NCBI RefSeq assembly: GCF_007744255.1
Contig: NZ_CP036267.1
Coordinates: 6,168,001-6,232,000, forward strand
Direction of reading: 5' to 3'
Origin: Thalassoglobus polymorphus
GTDB lineage: Bacteria; Planctomycetota; Planctomycetia; Planctomycetales; Planctomycetaceae
DNA: 64,000 bases
Position 1 is the stretch's first letter. Each line of letters opens with the position of its first letter. Of this stretch, positions 1-9,500 are shown one piece after another. The notes beneath the pieces are model-generated. The model worked only from the letters and a program-made list of their open reading frames with translations. It was not told the origin of the DNA and ran no database searches. The translations under genes and the position numbers were made by a program.

Positions 1-1065
1 TTCAGCAGCGCTGAGAACCGCTCAGCTTTGTTTGAATTGCACAAAGAAGAGTGCGAACATGTGATTCGGAAGTTGGTTTCTCTACCGGCGAAGTCGGTGA
101 AAGTCGAGCTTGGCGGAACGGGCTTCAGCGGAGCGATCATCTTTCGAGTCGCTCTCGATGACGATCTCTACGCCTTGCGTCGTTGGCCCAGTCCAACTTT
201 GCCTCAGCAGCGAATTCTTGGACTGCATCGTTATCTTCAGCATCTCAAAGAACGCAATCTTCCGGTCGCCGTTCCTGTTTCTGTCCCGAACTCTCTTCCA
301 GGTCGGCAATGCAATCGGTCGCTCATCAATTTCAATGGTCATTATTGGCAGCTTGAACCTTGGTTGCCGGGCGAACCGAAACATGGCGATGAAATTTCTG
401 ATACCGAACTTCATGAAGCGATGCAGACGCTTGCCCGGTTGCATTTAGCCTCCAGCGATTACGTTACAAGTTCTTCTCGGAATGATTGGTTCTCTGTAAA
501 AACAGCGGCTCCTCCTACGGTTCAGGAGCGAATCTCGCTGATTGATTCCTGGAATTGTGAGAAGCTTCAACTGTGCGAAAGAGCGATTGAAACGGCACCG
601 TCTGAAATCCGGGATGTCTGTCGCTCGATCCTCAACTATTTTGTTCAGCGTGCAACCCCGCTGCGGGATTCGTTGTGTCAGAAATCCAATCAAGTTGTGA
701 CTCTTTTCCCTTGCTGGCGTGATCTCTGGTCGGAACATGTTCTTTTCACGAATGACAAAGTGACCGGATTGATTGATCCAAATGCAACTCGCTGTGATCA
801 CGTTGCAACGGATCTGTCGCGGCTTCTCGGCAGTTATCTGGGAGACGATAAACGGCGTTGGCAAGTTGCACTTGAGAGCTATCAAGAGGTTCGTCCGCTC
901 ACGGAGTTGGACCATGAGTTGATCCACCTGTTCGACAAAACCTCAGTCTTGTTGAGTGGGATGACATGGATTCATCGTTGGCAAAGCAAAGCAATTTCCG
1001 CTGATCAATTCGACAAGATTTTGGACCGCTTGCGACTCATCAAACAGCGTTTGCAGAAGTTGTGA
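1..1065 (+). CDS. APH-like phosphotransferase, probably 5'-truncated by the window edge
   Basis: The frame is open from base 1. The only start inside the window is a TTG at 28, so the true start probably lies upstream. The 345 residues from that TTG look like the aminoglycoside/choline phosphotransferase fold: an N-terminal lobe with an ALRRW segment where the ATP-binding Lys is expected, then a C-lobe with VTGLIDPNA (the DFG-equivalent Asp) and a following DLSRLLGSYLG helix. The catalytic loop, normally HGDxxxxN, reads WRDLWSEH. The Asp is kept, but the His-Gly and the metal-binding Asn are replaced. The natural substrate cannot be read from sequence, and sugar, choline or homoserine kinase-like roles are all possible. 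It converges with the pseudouridine synthase gene downstream. Confidence 0.75.
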   Translation, partial: FSSAENRSALFELHKEECEHVIRKLVSLPAKSVKVELGGTGFSGAIIFRVALDDDLYALRRWPSPTLPQQRILGLHRYLQHLKERNLPVAVPVSVPNSLPGRQCNRSLINFNGHYWQLEPWLPGEPKHGDEISDTELHEAMQTLARLHLASSDYVTSSSRNDWFSVKTAAPPTVQERISLIDSWNCEKLQLCERAIETAPSEIRDVCRSILNYFVQRATPLRDSLCQKSNQVVTLFPCWRDLWSEHVLFTNDKVTGLIDPNATRCDHVATDLSRLLGSYLGDDKRRWQVALESYQEVRPLTELDHELIHLFDKTSVLLSGMTWIHRWQSKAISADQFDKILDRLRLIKQRLQKL

Positions 1066-1117
1066 GAGTCCTCTGGAAGCTTGCGATGTTCACGGGAACA
1101 CCAGATCTTGAAGATGC

Positions 1118-1846
1118 TTAGAGTCGATTCAGGTCGAATCCGAATTGTTTCCAAGCCTGTGGAAGTGGAGCGGTGATCGACATGGCTTCTTTGCGGATGG
1201 GATGGGTTAACGATAATCGCCAGGCATGCAGGCCGATGGCTGCTGGGTTGCCGAGCGTCGATTTTGCTCCATACTTCTCATCGCCGATGACAGGACAACC
1301 ACGACTGGCGAACTGGATGCGAATTTGGTGCATCCGACCCGTGTCGAGATCAATTTCAACAAGAGCTCTTCCCTGATGCTCCGACAAGACGCGATAACGC
1401 AGCCGCGCTTCTTTTGCACCGGTGGTATTTTGCTTGCGAATTTCAACGCGTGATTGATCGGGAATTCGATAAATCCAGTCTTCGAGAGTCCCCTCTAGCT
1501 GACTTGGAATGTGTTCGAGGATCGCACGATACGTTTTAGTGACCTGCCGTTTGGCGAACTGGTCAGAGACCCGGGCTGCACTCTTCGAATTGCGGGTGAA
1601 GACGGAAACACCGGAAACGGGGCGGTCGAGACGATGCGGAATTCCGAGGTAAACATTGCCCGGCTTATTGTACTTCTGTCGCAGATAGTCTTTGACCTGC
1701 TCGGCCAGACTTTGCATCCCGGCAGGCGCACCTTGCGAGATGACCCCGCTCGGTTTATTCACCGCAATCACGGGGCCATCTTCACAAATGACGTTCAATT
1801 TTGGGTTGGGTTGGATGATCGACACAACGGATCCCGCAAGTCTCAC
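1118..1846 (-). CDS. RluA-family pseudouridine synthase
   Basis: A 242-residue protein that isomerises uridine to pseudouridine in rRNA or tRNA. The catalytic motif HRLDRPVSG is present with Asp at about residue 74, and the C-terminal TGRMHQIRIQ motif of the RluA/RluC/RluD group is at about 165-175. There is no N-terminal S4 domain, so it resembles the short RluA/TruC-type members. The exact target base cannot be assigned. It starts with ATG immediately downstream of a palindromic repeat (family C, 1869-1932) and is followed by the convergent phosphotransferase gene. Confidence 0.85.
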   Translation of the reverse strand: MRLAGSVVSIIQPNPKLNVICEDGPVIAVNKPSGVISQGAPAGMQSLAEQVKDYLRQKYNKPGNVYLGIPHRLDRPVSGVSVFTRNSKSAARVSDQFAKRQVTKTYRAILEHIPSQLEGTLEDWIYRIPDQSRVEIRKQNTTGAKEARLRYRVLSEHQGRALVEIDLDTGRMHQIRIQFASRGCPVIGDEKYGAKSTLGNPAAIGLHAWRLSLTHPIRKEAMSITAPLPQAWKQFGFDLNRL

Positions 1847-1868
1847 ACTCGATGAGAGTCTTTTCGAT

Positions 1869-1932
1869 GCTTGCCGCGGCCGTGAAGGTCACATTCATGA
1901 CTTCGAAGACTGTTCGCCACGAGGCCGGACTG
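1869..1932 (-). repeat. Family C palindromic repeat, copy C1
   Basis: Reads GCCTCGTGGCGAACAG-like on one arm and TTCACGGGC-like on the other, around a short GAAGTC...GACCTTC hairpin. It lies in the 110-bp space between apt and the pseudouridine synthase gene. The same arms occur at 10026, 13681, 17828, 36208 and 40311, and in the family A elements. Confidence 0.6.
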
Positions 1933-1954
1933 CGACACCTATTTCTAAACCGCT

Positions 1955-2479
1955 CTAGTTCTCGTCGTCATAGGTCATTAAAGCAAAGCAGTCGTGAGGA
2001 GCAAGGACGTCTCTTCCATTGAGAAAGCTGAGTTCGAGAGCAAATGCACAGCTGACCACCTCGGCACCAGACTGCTCGATCAACTTCACGCAGGCGTTCA
2101 TCGTTCCGCCGGTTGCCAGTAAATCGTCAACTAAAAGAACTTTGTCACCTTTTGAGAAGGCATCAGTGTGAATCTCAAGAGTGTCCGTTCCGTACTCTAA
2201 TTCGTAATGGAATGAATTTGTGTCGAAAGGCAATTTGCCCGGCTTACGAACCGGAATAAACGCAGCATTCAGCTCCAGTGCCAGCGGAGCTGCGAAGATG
2301 AATCCGCGCGCTTCGGCGGCTGCGATCGCATCGATTTTTTGATCGCGATAGTGATCTGCCAGTTGCTTGATGGATTCTCGAAAGGAATCGGGGCACGAGA
2401 GCAGGGGGGTGATATCGCGAAACATAATCCCCGGCTTCGGGAAGTTCGGAATGTTGCGGATTTTTTCTTTCAAGTCCAT
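1955..2479 (-). CDS. apt: Adenine phosphoribosyltransferase
   Basis: A 174-residue type I phosphoribosyltransferase that makes AMP from adenine and PRPP (purine salvage, cytosolic). The start [27 protein letters not shown] is typical of Apt. The PRPP-binding loop [13 protein letters not shown] is at about residues 114-126, and the length matches the family (about 170-180). It is transcribed towards the pseudouridine synthase gene with about 108 bp between them, occupied by repeat C1, so co-transcription is possible. Confidence 0.93.
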   Translation of the reverse strand: MDLKEKIRNIPNFPKPGIMFRDITPLLSCPDSFRESIKQLADHYRDQKIDAIAAAEARGFIFAAPLALELNAAFIPVRKPGKLPFDTNSFHYELEYGTDTLEIHTDAFSKGDKVLLVDDLLATGGTMNACVKLIEQSGAEVVSCAFALELSFLNGRDVLAPHDCFALMTYDDEN

Positions 2480-2696
2480 GAGAATGTCTTATTGAGTGAG
2501 AGTGAATATGTCTGTCGCGGGTGATCTTACACGAATTTGGAGAAATGTTTAGTTCCACACTTCGTGGAGTCAGATTTAAGTCAGTAGGGATCTCAACTCA
2601 CTCCGCGTGCAGGCTTCCAATTGCCGCATGTGTGGGTCACCAAAAGTGTGGCTGCTGCAACTGAGCGAAACATCAATCGATGTTAAGAGTCTCGTT

Positions 2697-4430
2697 TTAC
2701 TTTGCATCGGAAATTGGCAGGTCTTCTTTTCCGAGCAGCTGAACTCCGGTCGCTTTGAAGTATTTGAGTTCCGCCTGATCCACGAGCTCTACCGCGTCGG
2801 GGTCCGAATCGTAGAGTTTCTTGATGCTAAACCAAATTGCGATGGCACGTTCAACCTGGCCTTCTTGAAGAAAAGTATCCGCACGCTCCAGGGCGGCTCT
2901 CACGTAATCGAGGCGGTCCGGGGGCATTTCATTTGTGATCTCGGAGATCATTTGAATCAGTAACGCTGACAGATTCTGGTCTTCTTCAGAGCTTCCGAGA
3001 AGTTCGTAAAACGCCATCAGCTTTGATCGTGCTTCCGCCAGGCGTCCTTGACGACGTAGTTCCATCGCCTGCAGGATGATTGCTTCGGCTTCTGACTTGG
3101 GGGCAGGTTGCTGTTTCGTGGCCTTGCCGAACAATGTTTTTCGTAACTCGTAGATCTCGATCTGGTCCAGATACGGGGTGACTTCCGGTTCCCATCGCTC
3201 TCGGTCGGCTTCGATCAACGGAAGAAAATAATCTTTCTTGGCAGCTTCCCATGCCAGACCTGCCGGGCGATCCATGAGATCTTCGCCACGCTGAAAGAGT
3301 TGTTCCTGAGAAGGCGTGTTGATACGGAACAAGACATAGACAAGTCCGCAGGTCAGTAACAAGACCCCTACCAGAACCCAGGTGTTGTCAAGCAGTCGAT
3401 GCAGTTTTGAATCAGGCTTCTCTGCATCCATCTGTGCGCGGAACAAGTCGCGTACGAGTGTTCCGCCAACTTCGTCGCCAAGGCTTGCTCCTGGGGCAAC
3501 ATCTGCCATCGTCTCAGCTGTTCCGACCAACTCCGAATATTCGGATTCCTGCTGCTCTTTCAGATCGACTTTCTTCGGGATTTCCTTCAGACGCAAGCTG
3601 AGCACGTAAGCATCGGGGTAACGATCTTCCTGTTTTTTTGACAGGCACTGGCAAACAACTTCATCCAGCCAAAACGGAACTTCAGGAACCAAACGTTTGA
3701 CGCTGTCGAACTGAGAGAATCGGTGCTTCTGAATAATGTCGAGTGCTGTCTTCCCGGTGAATGGGGGCCGACCGGTGAGCATGACGTACATCACTGCCCC
3801 CAGTGAGTAAAGGTCGCTCTGCTTCGTGGCCCGCTTGCCTTGTGCCTGTTCGGGGGACATATATTCAGCTGTCCCCAGAATCCCTCCGGTGACTGTTAAT
3901 TTTCCGGATGCAAAGACCTGAGCGACCCCAAAGTCCGTCAGCTTGATGGTCCCATCCTTCCCGATTAACAAGTTCGACGGTTTTAAATCTCGATGAATAA
4001 TGCCGGCGTTGTGAGCTGCTTTGAGTGCCGAGCAAACTTGCACGCTATAATCAATTACCTCGCGCCAGGGGATTCGCCCTTCTCTTTCCAGTCGATCAGC
4101 AAGTGTCTCACCATCAACGAACTCCATGGTGTAGAAGTACGAACCGAGGTCTTCACCATTCTCGTACAACTCGACAATGTGTGGGTTTGTCAGCTGCTTC
4201 ATCGCTGCGATTTCGCGATCAAAACGAGCGACAAAGCCTGCTTCGCGAGCCATCGACGCTGGCAGCAGTTTCACGGCTGCGAACTCGTCGGTTTCCTGAT
4301 GCCGTCCGAGATAGACGGTTCCCATCCCTCCGGAACCAAGTTTCCGTTCGATGAAATAGGGACCGATTGTCGCAGGTAATTCGCGATCGGCTTCAGTCTC
4401 GGGATGAAAATCTGATTCGGAAGTGCTCAC
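2697..4430 (-). CDS. Membrane-anchored serine/threonine protein kinase
   Basis: 577 residues. The N-terminal Hanks-type kinase domain (about 22-290) has the glycine loop GSGGMG, the VAIK-equivalent AAVKLL, the catalytic loop HRDLKPSN at about 145-152, DFG at about 166 and SPEQ in place of APE. A single transmembrane segment follows at about 353-372. The C-terminal part of about 200 residues is rich in helices and looks TPR-like, with no catalytic motif seen. The layout suggests a cytoplasmic kinase with an extracytoplasmic or cell-wall-side C-terminus, as is common in planctomycetes. Partner and substrate are unknown. It is monocistronic: the CbiX-like gene upstream runs the other way, beyond a repeat composite. 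Confidence 0.9.
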   Translation of the reverse strand: MSTSESDFHPETEADRELPATIGPYFIERKLGSGGMGTVYLGRHQETDEFAAVKLLPASMAREAGFVARFDREIAAMKQLTNPHIVELYENGEDLGSYFYTMEFVDGETLADRLEREGRIPWREVIDYSVQVCSALKAAHNAGIIHRDLKPSNLLIGKDGTIKLTDFGVAQVFASGKLTVTGGILGTAEYMSPEQAQGKRATKQSDLYSLGAVMYVMLTGRPPFTGKTALDIIQKHRFSQFDSVKRLVPEVPFWLDEVVCQCLSKKQEDRYPDAYVLSLRLKEIPKKVDLKEQQESEYSELVGTAETMADVAPGASLGDEVGGTLVRDLFRAQMDAEKPDSKLHRLLDNTWVLVGVLLLTCGLVYVLFRINTPSQEQLFQRGEDLMDRPAGLAWEAAKKDYFLPLIEADRERWEPEVTPYLDQIEIYELRKTLFGKATKQQPAPKSEAEAIILQAMELRRQGRLAEARSKLMAFYELLGSSEEDQNLSALLIQMISEITNEMPPDRLDYVRAALERADTFLQEGQVERAIAIWFSIKKLYDSDPDAVELVDQAELKYFKATGVQLLGKEDLPISDAK

Positions 4431-4471
4431 AATTGTCTACAATTCGTCAGACATGATTCATTCATTCATTT

Positions 4472-4573
4472 TAGAGCAGTTTGCTCTATCGTCTGCCCGT
4501 GAAGAACGCATTTCTCTAGTAAAAATGCTGTTCGCCGCGAGCCAGAACCTGCAAACCAATTCGAAAGATGCAA
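4472..4573 (-). repeat. Family A palindromic repeat, copy A1
   Basis: About 100 bp. It starts with the perfect small palindrome TAGAGCAGTTTGCTCTA, contains the hairpin GAACGCATTT...AAATGCTGTTC, then GCCRCGAG and the edge CCAATTCGAAAGATGC. Nearly identical full copies lie at 33852 and 58874. It is immediately followed by B1. Confidence 0.75.
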
Positions 4574-4574
4574 T

Positions 4575-4651
4575 AGAACTGATCTGGAACCTTGAAAATG
4601 ACTCTCCAAAGACTGAGGAAATCACTGATTTCAGGAGCTTTCGGAGAGGTA
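4575..4651 (+). repeat. Family B TIR repeat, copy B1 (diverged)
   Basis: AGAACTGATCTGGAACC at the left edge, a CTTTCGGAG-type right edge, and internal paired CTCTCC/GAGGAA arms. It is one of the more diverged copies of the family whose best members are at 13397, 17904 and 40384. It sits directly against A1, forming an A+B composite that fills the space before the CbiX-like gene. Confidence 0.5.
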
Positions 4652-4686
4652 TTTCATATCCCGCAAGATCAGTCTAAGGAGCAACG

Positions 4687-5085
4687 ATGCAGACAGCAAT
4701 TCTATTAGTGGCCCACGGGTCTCGACGTGATGAAGCCAACGATGACCTTGTGAAGCTGGCGAAGATGTTCACAGAGGCCACGACCGATGAAATTGTCGAA
4801 GTGGGATTTCTGGAAATTGCCCATCCTTCGATCCCCGAGGGGCTTCAAGCCTGTGCTGAGCGTGGGGCGGAGTCGATATCGATTCTGCCGTTTTTTCTCT
4901 CTCCGGGAGATCACGTCACCCGCGATCTTGCGAACTTTCGAGACCGATTCCTGGCTCAGACTCCCCAGATTGCGTGTCACGTTTGCCCACCGATTGGACT
5001 TCATTCCAAACTGGTCGAATTGATGCTACTGCGCTTAAGCGAAGGCCGACAACTTGCCACTGAAGTTGCCGGCGAGACAGAGTGA
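4687..5085 (+). CDS. CbiX-type sirohydrochlorin chelatase-like protein
   Basis: 132 residues, a single CbiX/SirB domain. The metal-binding His is in VAHGSRRDEAN (His10), and a second His is in PFFLSPGDHVTRD at about residue 73. Family members insert cobalt, nickel or iron into sirohydrochlorin for cobalamin, F430 or sirohaem synthesis. The short length matches the small homodimeric CbiX form. The start is ATG with AAGGAG about 6 bases upstream. No other tetrapyrrole genes are nearby, so which metal it handles is not settled. Confidence 0.85.
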   Translation: MQTAILLVAHGSRRDEANDDLVKLAKMFTEATTDEIVEVGFLEIAHPSIPEGLQACAERGAESISILPFFLSPGDHVTRDLANFRDRFLAQTPQIACHVCPPIGLHSKLVELMLLRLSEGRQLATEVAGETE

Positions 5086-5107
5086 ACAACGGACAAGATC
5101 GAATCGT

Positions 5108-6520
5108 CTATTCCGGTAATAATGGTTTGGGATTTTCGATCCAGGCGGCTTCTCGTTGTCCGGCTCCGGGGCGGTCGGTATCGCCGAGGTCTTTTCTGGC
5201 TTCTTCTGCGTAGCCAATCAGGCGTTTTACCACTTCTGGGTGATCCGCAGCGACGTTTGTTTCCTCAGAGATATCTTCATTGAGTTGGTACAGTTCGGCT
5301 GCTTGCTCTTTTGTCGTGCGGGAGTTGATTTTGCGTTTCGTGTTTGGCAGGTAAAGTTTCCAGGCACCTGACCTCACTGCCTGGAGTTGATCTCCGAAGT
5401 AGTAGAAGAACGCTTTGTGTGGAGACTTGGCCGTTTTTGGTTCGGATAGAATCGGCCAGATGTCTTTGCCATCGATGATTCGATCTTCAGGAACCTTTGC
5501 ACCGGCAAGCTTGGCAAATGTTGGATACAGATCCATTGTGGAACACAACGTATTTGTCGTGGCATGAGGGATTTTTCCCGGCCAGCGAATGATGCACGGA
5601 ACACGCATTGCTCCTTCGCTGACATCGTATCCCCAGCCTTTCAACGGAGCGTTGCTTCCTTGTGGCGGATTCCTGCGCGGGGCTCCATTGTCCGAAGTCC
5701 AGACGACGAGAGTTTTTTCGTCGAGATCAAGACGCTTGAGCGTTTTCAGAATTTCTCCTGTCGACCAATCCAATTCTTCAACCGAATCACCATAGGTTCC
5801 GTTTTTACTTTTTCCCAAGAACGCTTCACTGGCAAATGGGCTGCGTGTACTACCAGGCATGGCATGAGGGAGGTAAAGAAAGAACGGCTTCTTCTGATTC
5901 TCTTCGATAAAGCTGACTGCTCGTTCCGTGTATCGTTTCGTGAGCAAGGCACGATCAACGCCTGATTCGAGGACCTTCTCATCTTCCATCAGCGGAAGTG
6001 GTGGCCATGGTTTTCCTTCGCGAGGTGTCATGTCGTCGCTGTACGGAATTCCGAAGTAAGAATCGAAACCCTGACGAGTCGGCAGCAGTTCAGGTTGATC
6101 ACCCAAGTGCCATTTTCCGATGATCGTTGTCGTGTATCCGGCCGATTTCAAGACTTCGGCCATCGTTACTTCTTGTGGATGCAATCCTTTCGGCGAGACC
6201 GGTTGGAGAACCAAACCACCGCTGTCTGATTTTTGCATGTTCACACGTCGCGGATAACAGCCGGACATCACACTCGCACGTGATGGGGTGCAAACTCCAC
6301 TGGAGACGTAAAAACCGGTCAGTTTGAGACCTTCCTCAGCCATCTTGTCGAGATGTGGAGTTCGATGGAGTTGAGAGCCGTAGCAGCCGACATCTCCGTA
6401 CCCCAAGTTATCGCACAGGATGAAAATGATATTCGGCTTTTCGGCCTGAGCGGAATTGGCGAGAGAAAGAGTGCTCGTGCATAGAAGCATCAGCAGTAGA
6501 AGCGGCGTTGGAAATCTCAT
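5108..6520 (-). CDS. Secreted sulfatase (arylsulfatase family)
   Basis: The chosen ATG at 6520 has AAAGGG 5-10 bases upstream and gives a clean Sec signal peptide (MRFPTPLLLLMLLCTSTLSLANSAQA). A longer in-frame start at 6619 would bury that signal. The mature part opens with KPNIIFILCDNLGYGDVGCYG, carrying metal-binding Asp. The formylglycine site CTPSR has its Cys at about residue 77, so an anaerobic or FGE-type maturase encoded elsewhere is needed. It hydrolyses sulfate esters, probably of marine polysaccharides (inference from family and phylum). It is transcribed in the same direction as the haem-binding dehydrogenase upstream (77-bp gap). Confidence 0.9.
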   Translation of the reverse strand: MRFPTPLLLLMLLCTSTLSLANSAQAEKPNIIFILCDNLGYGDVGCYGSQLHRTPHLDKMAEEGLKLTGFYVSSGVCTPSRASVMSGCYPRRVNMQKSDSGGLVLQPVSPKGLHPQEVTMAEVLKSAGYTTTIIGKWHLGDQPELLPTRQGFDSYFGIPYSDDMTPREGKPWPPLPLMEDEKVLESGVDRALLTKRYTERAVSFIEENQKKPFFLYLPHAMPGSTRSPFASEAFLGKSKNGTYGDSVEELDWSTGEILKTLKRLDLDEKTLVVWTSDNGAPRRNPPQGSNAPLKGWGYDVSEGAMRVPCIIRWPGKIPHATTNTLCSTMDLYPTFAKLAGAKVPEDRIIDGKDIWPILSEPKTAKSPHKAFFYYFGDQLQAVRSGAWKLYLPNTKRKINSRTTKEQAAELYQLNEDISEETNVAADHPEVVKRLIGYAEEARKDLGDTDRPGAGQREAAWIENPKPLLPE

Positions 6521-6528
6521 AGATACCC

Positions 6529-6560
6529 TTTCGGATTGGTGTTCGTGTTTTGCCTCGTGC
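6529..6560 (+). repeat. Possible family A fragment
   Basis: TTTCGGATTGGTGTTC followed by TTTGCCTCGTG resembles the left edge of family A. It lies in the leader of the sulfatase gene. It is short, so this may be chance. Confidence 0.3.
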
Positions 6561-6596
6561 ATCAGTTGTTGGTCCGAGGTCACAAGAGGTCCTTGT

Positions 6597-9500
6597 TTAC
6601 TCTCCGGTTGGAAGCTCAATATGTGCGAAACCCGGATCGTTCACAGGCATCACTTTGAGGGCAGTTTTTCGGACGGACTGGTCGATGGCGATTGTCAATT
6701 GATGTTGACCTTTCTCGACTTCTGCTGTGATGAGTTCAGAGGAATCGATTGGTTTTTCGTCAATCCAGATTTGGAGACCATTTCCAGAATTTAATTTGAA
6801 TCCGATCTTGCCCGATTCAGAATTAAACTCTGTACGCACGAAACTCATCCCTCGATTTCCGGCAGCCGAACGGTTGCGAATTCGTAGCTCCGGAAGTTCT
6901 GAGACAGCGAGTTCTCCGTTGACGTGGCTGTAGACCCGGCTCCATTGGAAGTCTGGGTTATCGGTTGCGGCAGCGGCGTAGCTGATTCGACGGAACTGAA
7001 ACGCAGCTTGCTGAGTCGCTTGAATCGTTTCCCAGTGCCTGACAATTTGCTGTGTGCTAATGGTAAACTCAGGGACGCGACCCAAGGCGTACAGAAAGGC
7101 TGATAAGTCGATCAACTCCTGATGAGTAATGTTCGATGTCAGGCCGGCCGGCATCAGCGATGCTCCTTGCTTTTGCTGTTCAATCGAATCTTTGAGAATC
7201 ATCAGTTCTTTTCCGTCGGCATCTTTCAGGAAGAGCTGAGTGCCCGTTTCACGAGCTTTGATTCCTGAATAAATCTTTCCTTCATCGGTCGCGACGACAA
7301 CAGTATGGAAGCCCTCTTTCACTTTGGCATTCGGATCGAGGATCGATTCGATGATGTAATCTGGCTGGGCTGTTGCCCCCAGACTCAGGAGGTTCGAACC
7401 GATTGTTCCACCAGCGGGACCAACTGCATGACACTTCAAACAGTTGAGGTTCTGTCGGCGGAATATTTGTTCACCGCGAGCAGCGTTTCCATTTGCTAGA
7501 ACGTCTTCTACGAGCGTCTGCATTTGTGCAGGAGAGAGTTTCACAGGATCTTGATTCAGTCCGCCAGCGGTTTGCAGGAGTTTTGCCAGTGCGGAATCCT
7601 GTTGGCCGGACGAACTCAGAATTCGCGCACCAACAACAGCTACGTCTTTCGGAATTGTCTTCCCTGCAAGAGCTTTGGCGACGTGGTCTGCGGCGCCCTT
7701 CCGTTGCAGGATGGACTGGAAGAGCGGTTGAGAATCAGGAGCTGATGCCGATTGGAAAAAGAGAATCGACAGGTTCGCGGCCTGCTGAGGTCGGAGTCGA
7801 AGAAGTTCTTCAATTGCAACACGTCGCAAAATTGGAGCCGATTTGCTCTTGGCTAAGTTTATCAGTTCCGTCGCTGCAGGTTGATCAGAAAAGGCTCCGA
7901 GCGCGCGAATCGCACTCGAACGATCCTGCAGCGAAATCTTCTCATCTTGAGTCGCTGAAAGAACGACGTCTCGCAACGGCTGATGCTTCCAGGCTCCGAT
8001 GCACATGACGACTGCAGCCCGGATTGAGGGACTGTTCGCGTCGGCCAACTTTTTGATTTGATTGAGATCACGAGGCGGGATGATCTTTCGATTCACCGCT
8101 GCCGGATAAAGCGTATGAAGGAGTGCGTGCCTGAATTCATCAGAGATATTATCGCTGAGCGATAAATCGAAAATTGCTCCCAGATGTTCAGGAGTCCCGA
8201 TGTCAGCGATGACGCGAAGTGCATCAAGCCGGGCGGAGCCATCGAGCGTTCCCTGCTGAATCTTCTGAACCAGTGTTGCTGTTCCGGCAGCTGATCCGGA
8301 TGATCGCAACAGAAACGGAAGTGCCTGCGGGGGAGATTCCACATTCAGCGACCCGTCCAGCAAGGCAGGTGTCCAAATCGGTTCGAGGTCACGACATGTC
8401 AGCCAGAGTGCGTAGTCGATGTTTTCGTCAACATCTTGTTCCAGAGCCTGCAGGGCGATACTGACAGCTTCAGGTTGTTTCACTTCTGCGAGAGCACGGA
8501 TCGCTTCGAGTCGAACTTGCGGGTGCGTGTCTGCGATCCGTTGTGCCAGAATCTCCAGCGGAGAATCAACTTTCTGTATGAGCTGCCCAACGACGCGTGT
8601 TGCTGCCGCGCGGACATGATGGTCTTTGCTGTTTAAACACTTTCCGAGCAGAGCCGGTTCGATTTTCCCGAACGATTGATGAATCCACAACGCTTCAAGA
8701 TTGAGTTGGTCGTTGGAATGTTTGTTGGCCCAGGCGAGGACTTCGGGCAACACTTTCTCGCCCTGTTCTTTCAGTACGACTTTGGCTTGAGATCGTGAGT
8801 AACGATTTGGTGAGTCGACATGGCTGAGCAATTCGTCCGTTGAGAGTTTCGTGAAGTCGACCGGTTTGAGAGTTGGCTTTCCTGTGTATGTGACGCGCCA
8901 GATCCGACCATGTGTGTGATCGCGACGAGGGTCACGGAAGTCGACTTCGCCATGCTGGATGATGGGGTTGTACCAGTCGGCAATATAGATCGCACCATCG
9001 GGGCCTTGTTTGACATCAATCGGCCGAAAGGCAACGTGGTCCGACTTAATCACTTCCTGCTGCTCTTGTGAGCGGTAGCCGGAAGCGTCTTCCGTCAAGA
9101 CGAATCGGCAGACACGGTGTCCACGGAAATCGTTGGTGATCATGCTGCCTTGCCAATCATCTGGCAGGTGCTCGCTTTCTACAATTTCCAACCCGCAGTG
9201 CTTCGGGCTCCCAGGATTAAGACCATGCAAGATCCGCTGAGCGCCGTAGGCTGTCATGTACGAGGCGCCAGGAACCATGTAGTTGATTCCTTCTCCACCG
9301 GCTCCGTCGGTTCCGAAGGTTTGACCGTAGCGGTCGAAGTCGGTCCCCCACTGATTCACGAGTCCGCGAGCGAAGACACTTAGCTCAAGCGTTTCGGGTC
9401 GAAATCTCCACATTCCGCCGGCGTTGAGTCGGTGGATTCCCCAAGGGGTTTCGATGTGACTGTGGATGTAGATCGACTGATTGAAATAGAGGTGGCTGTC

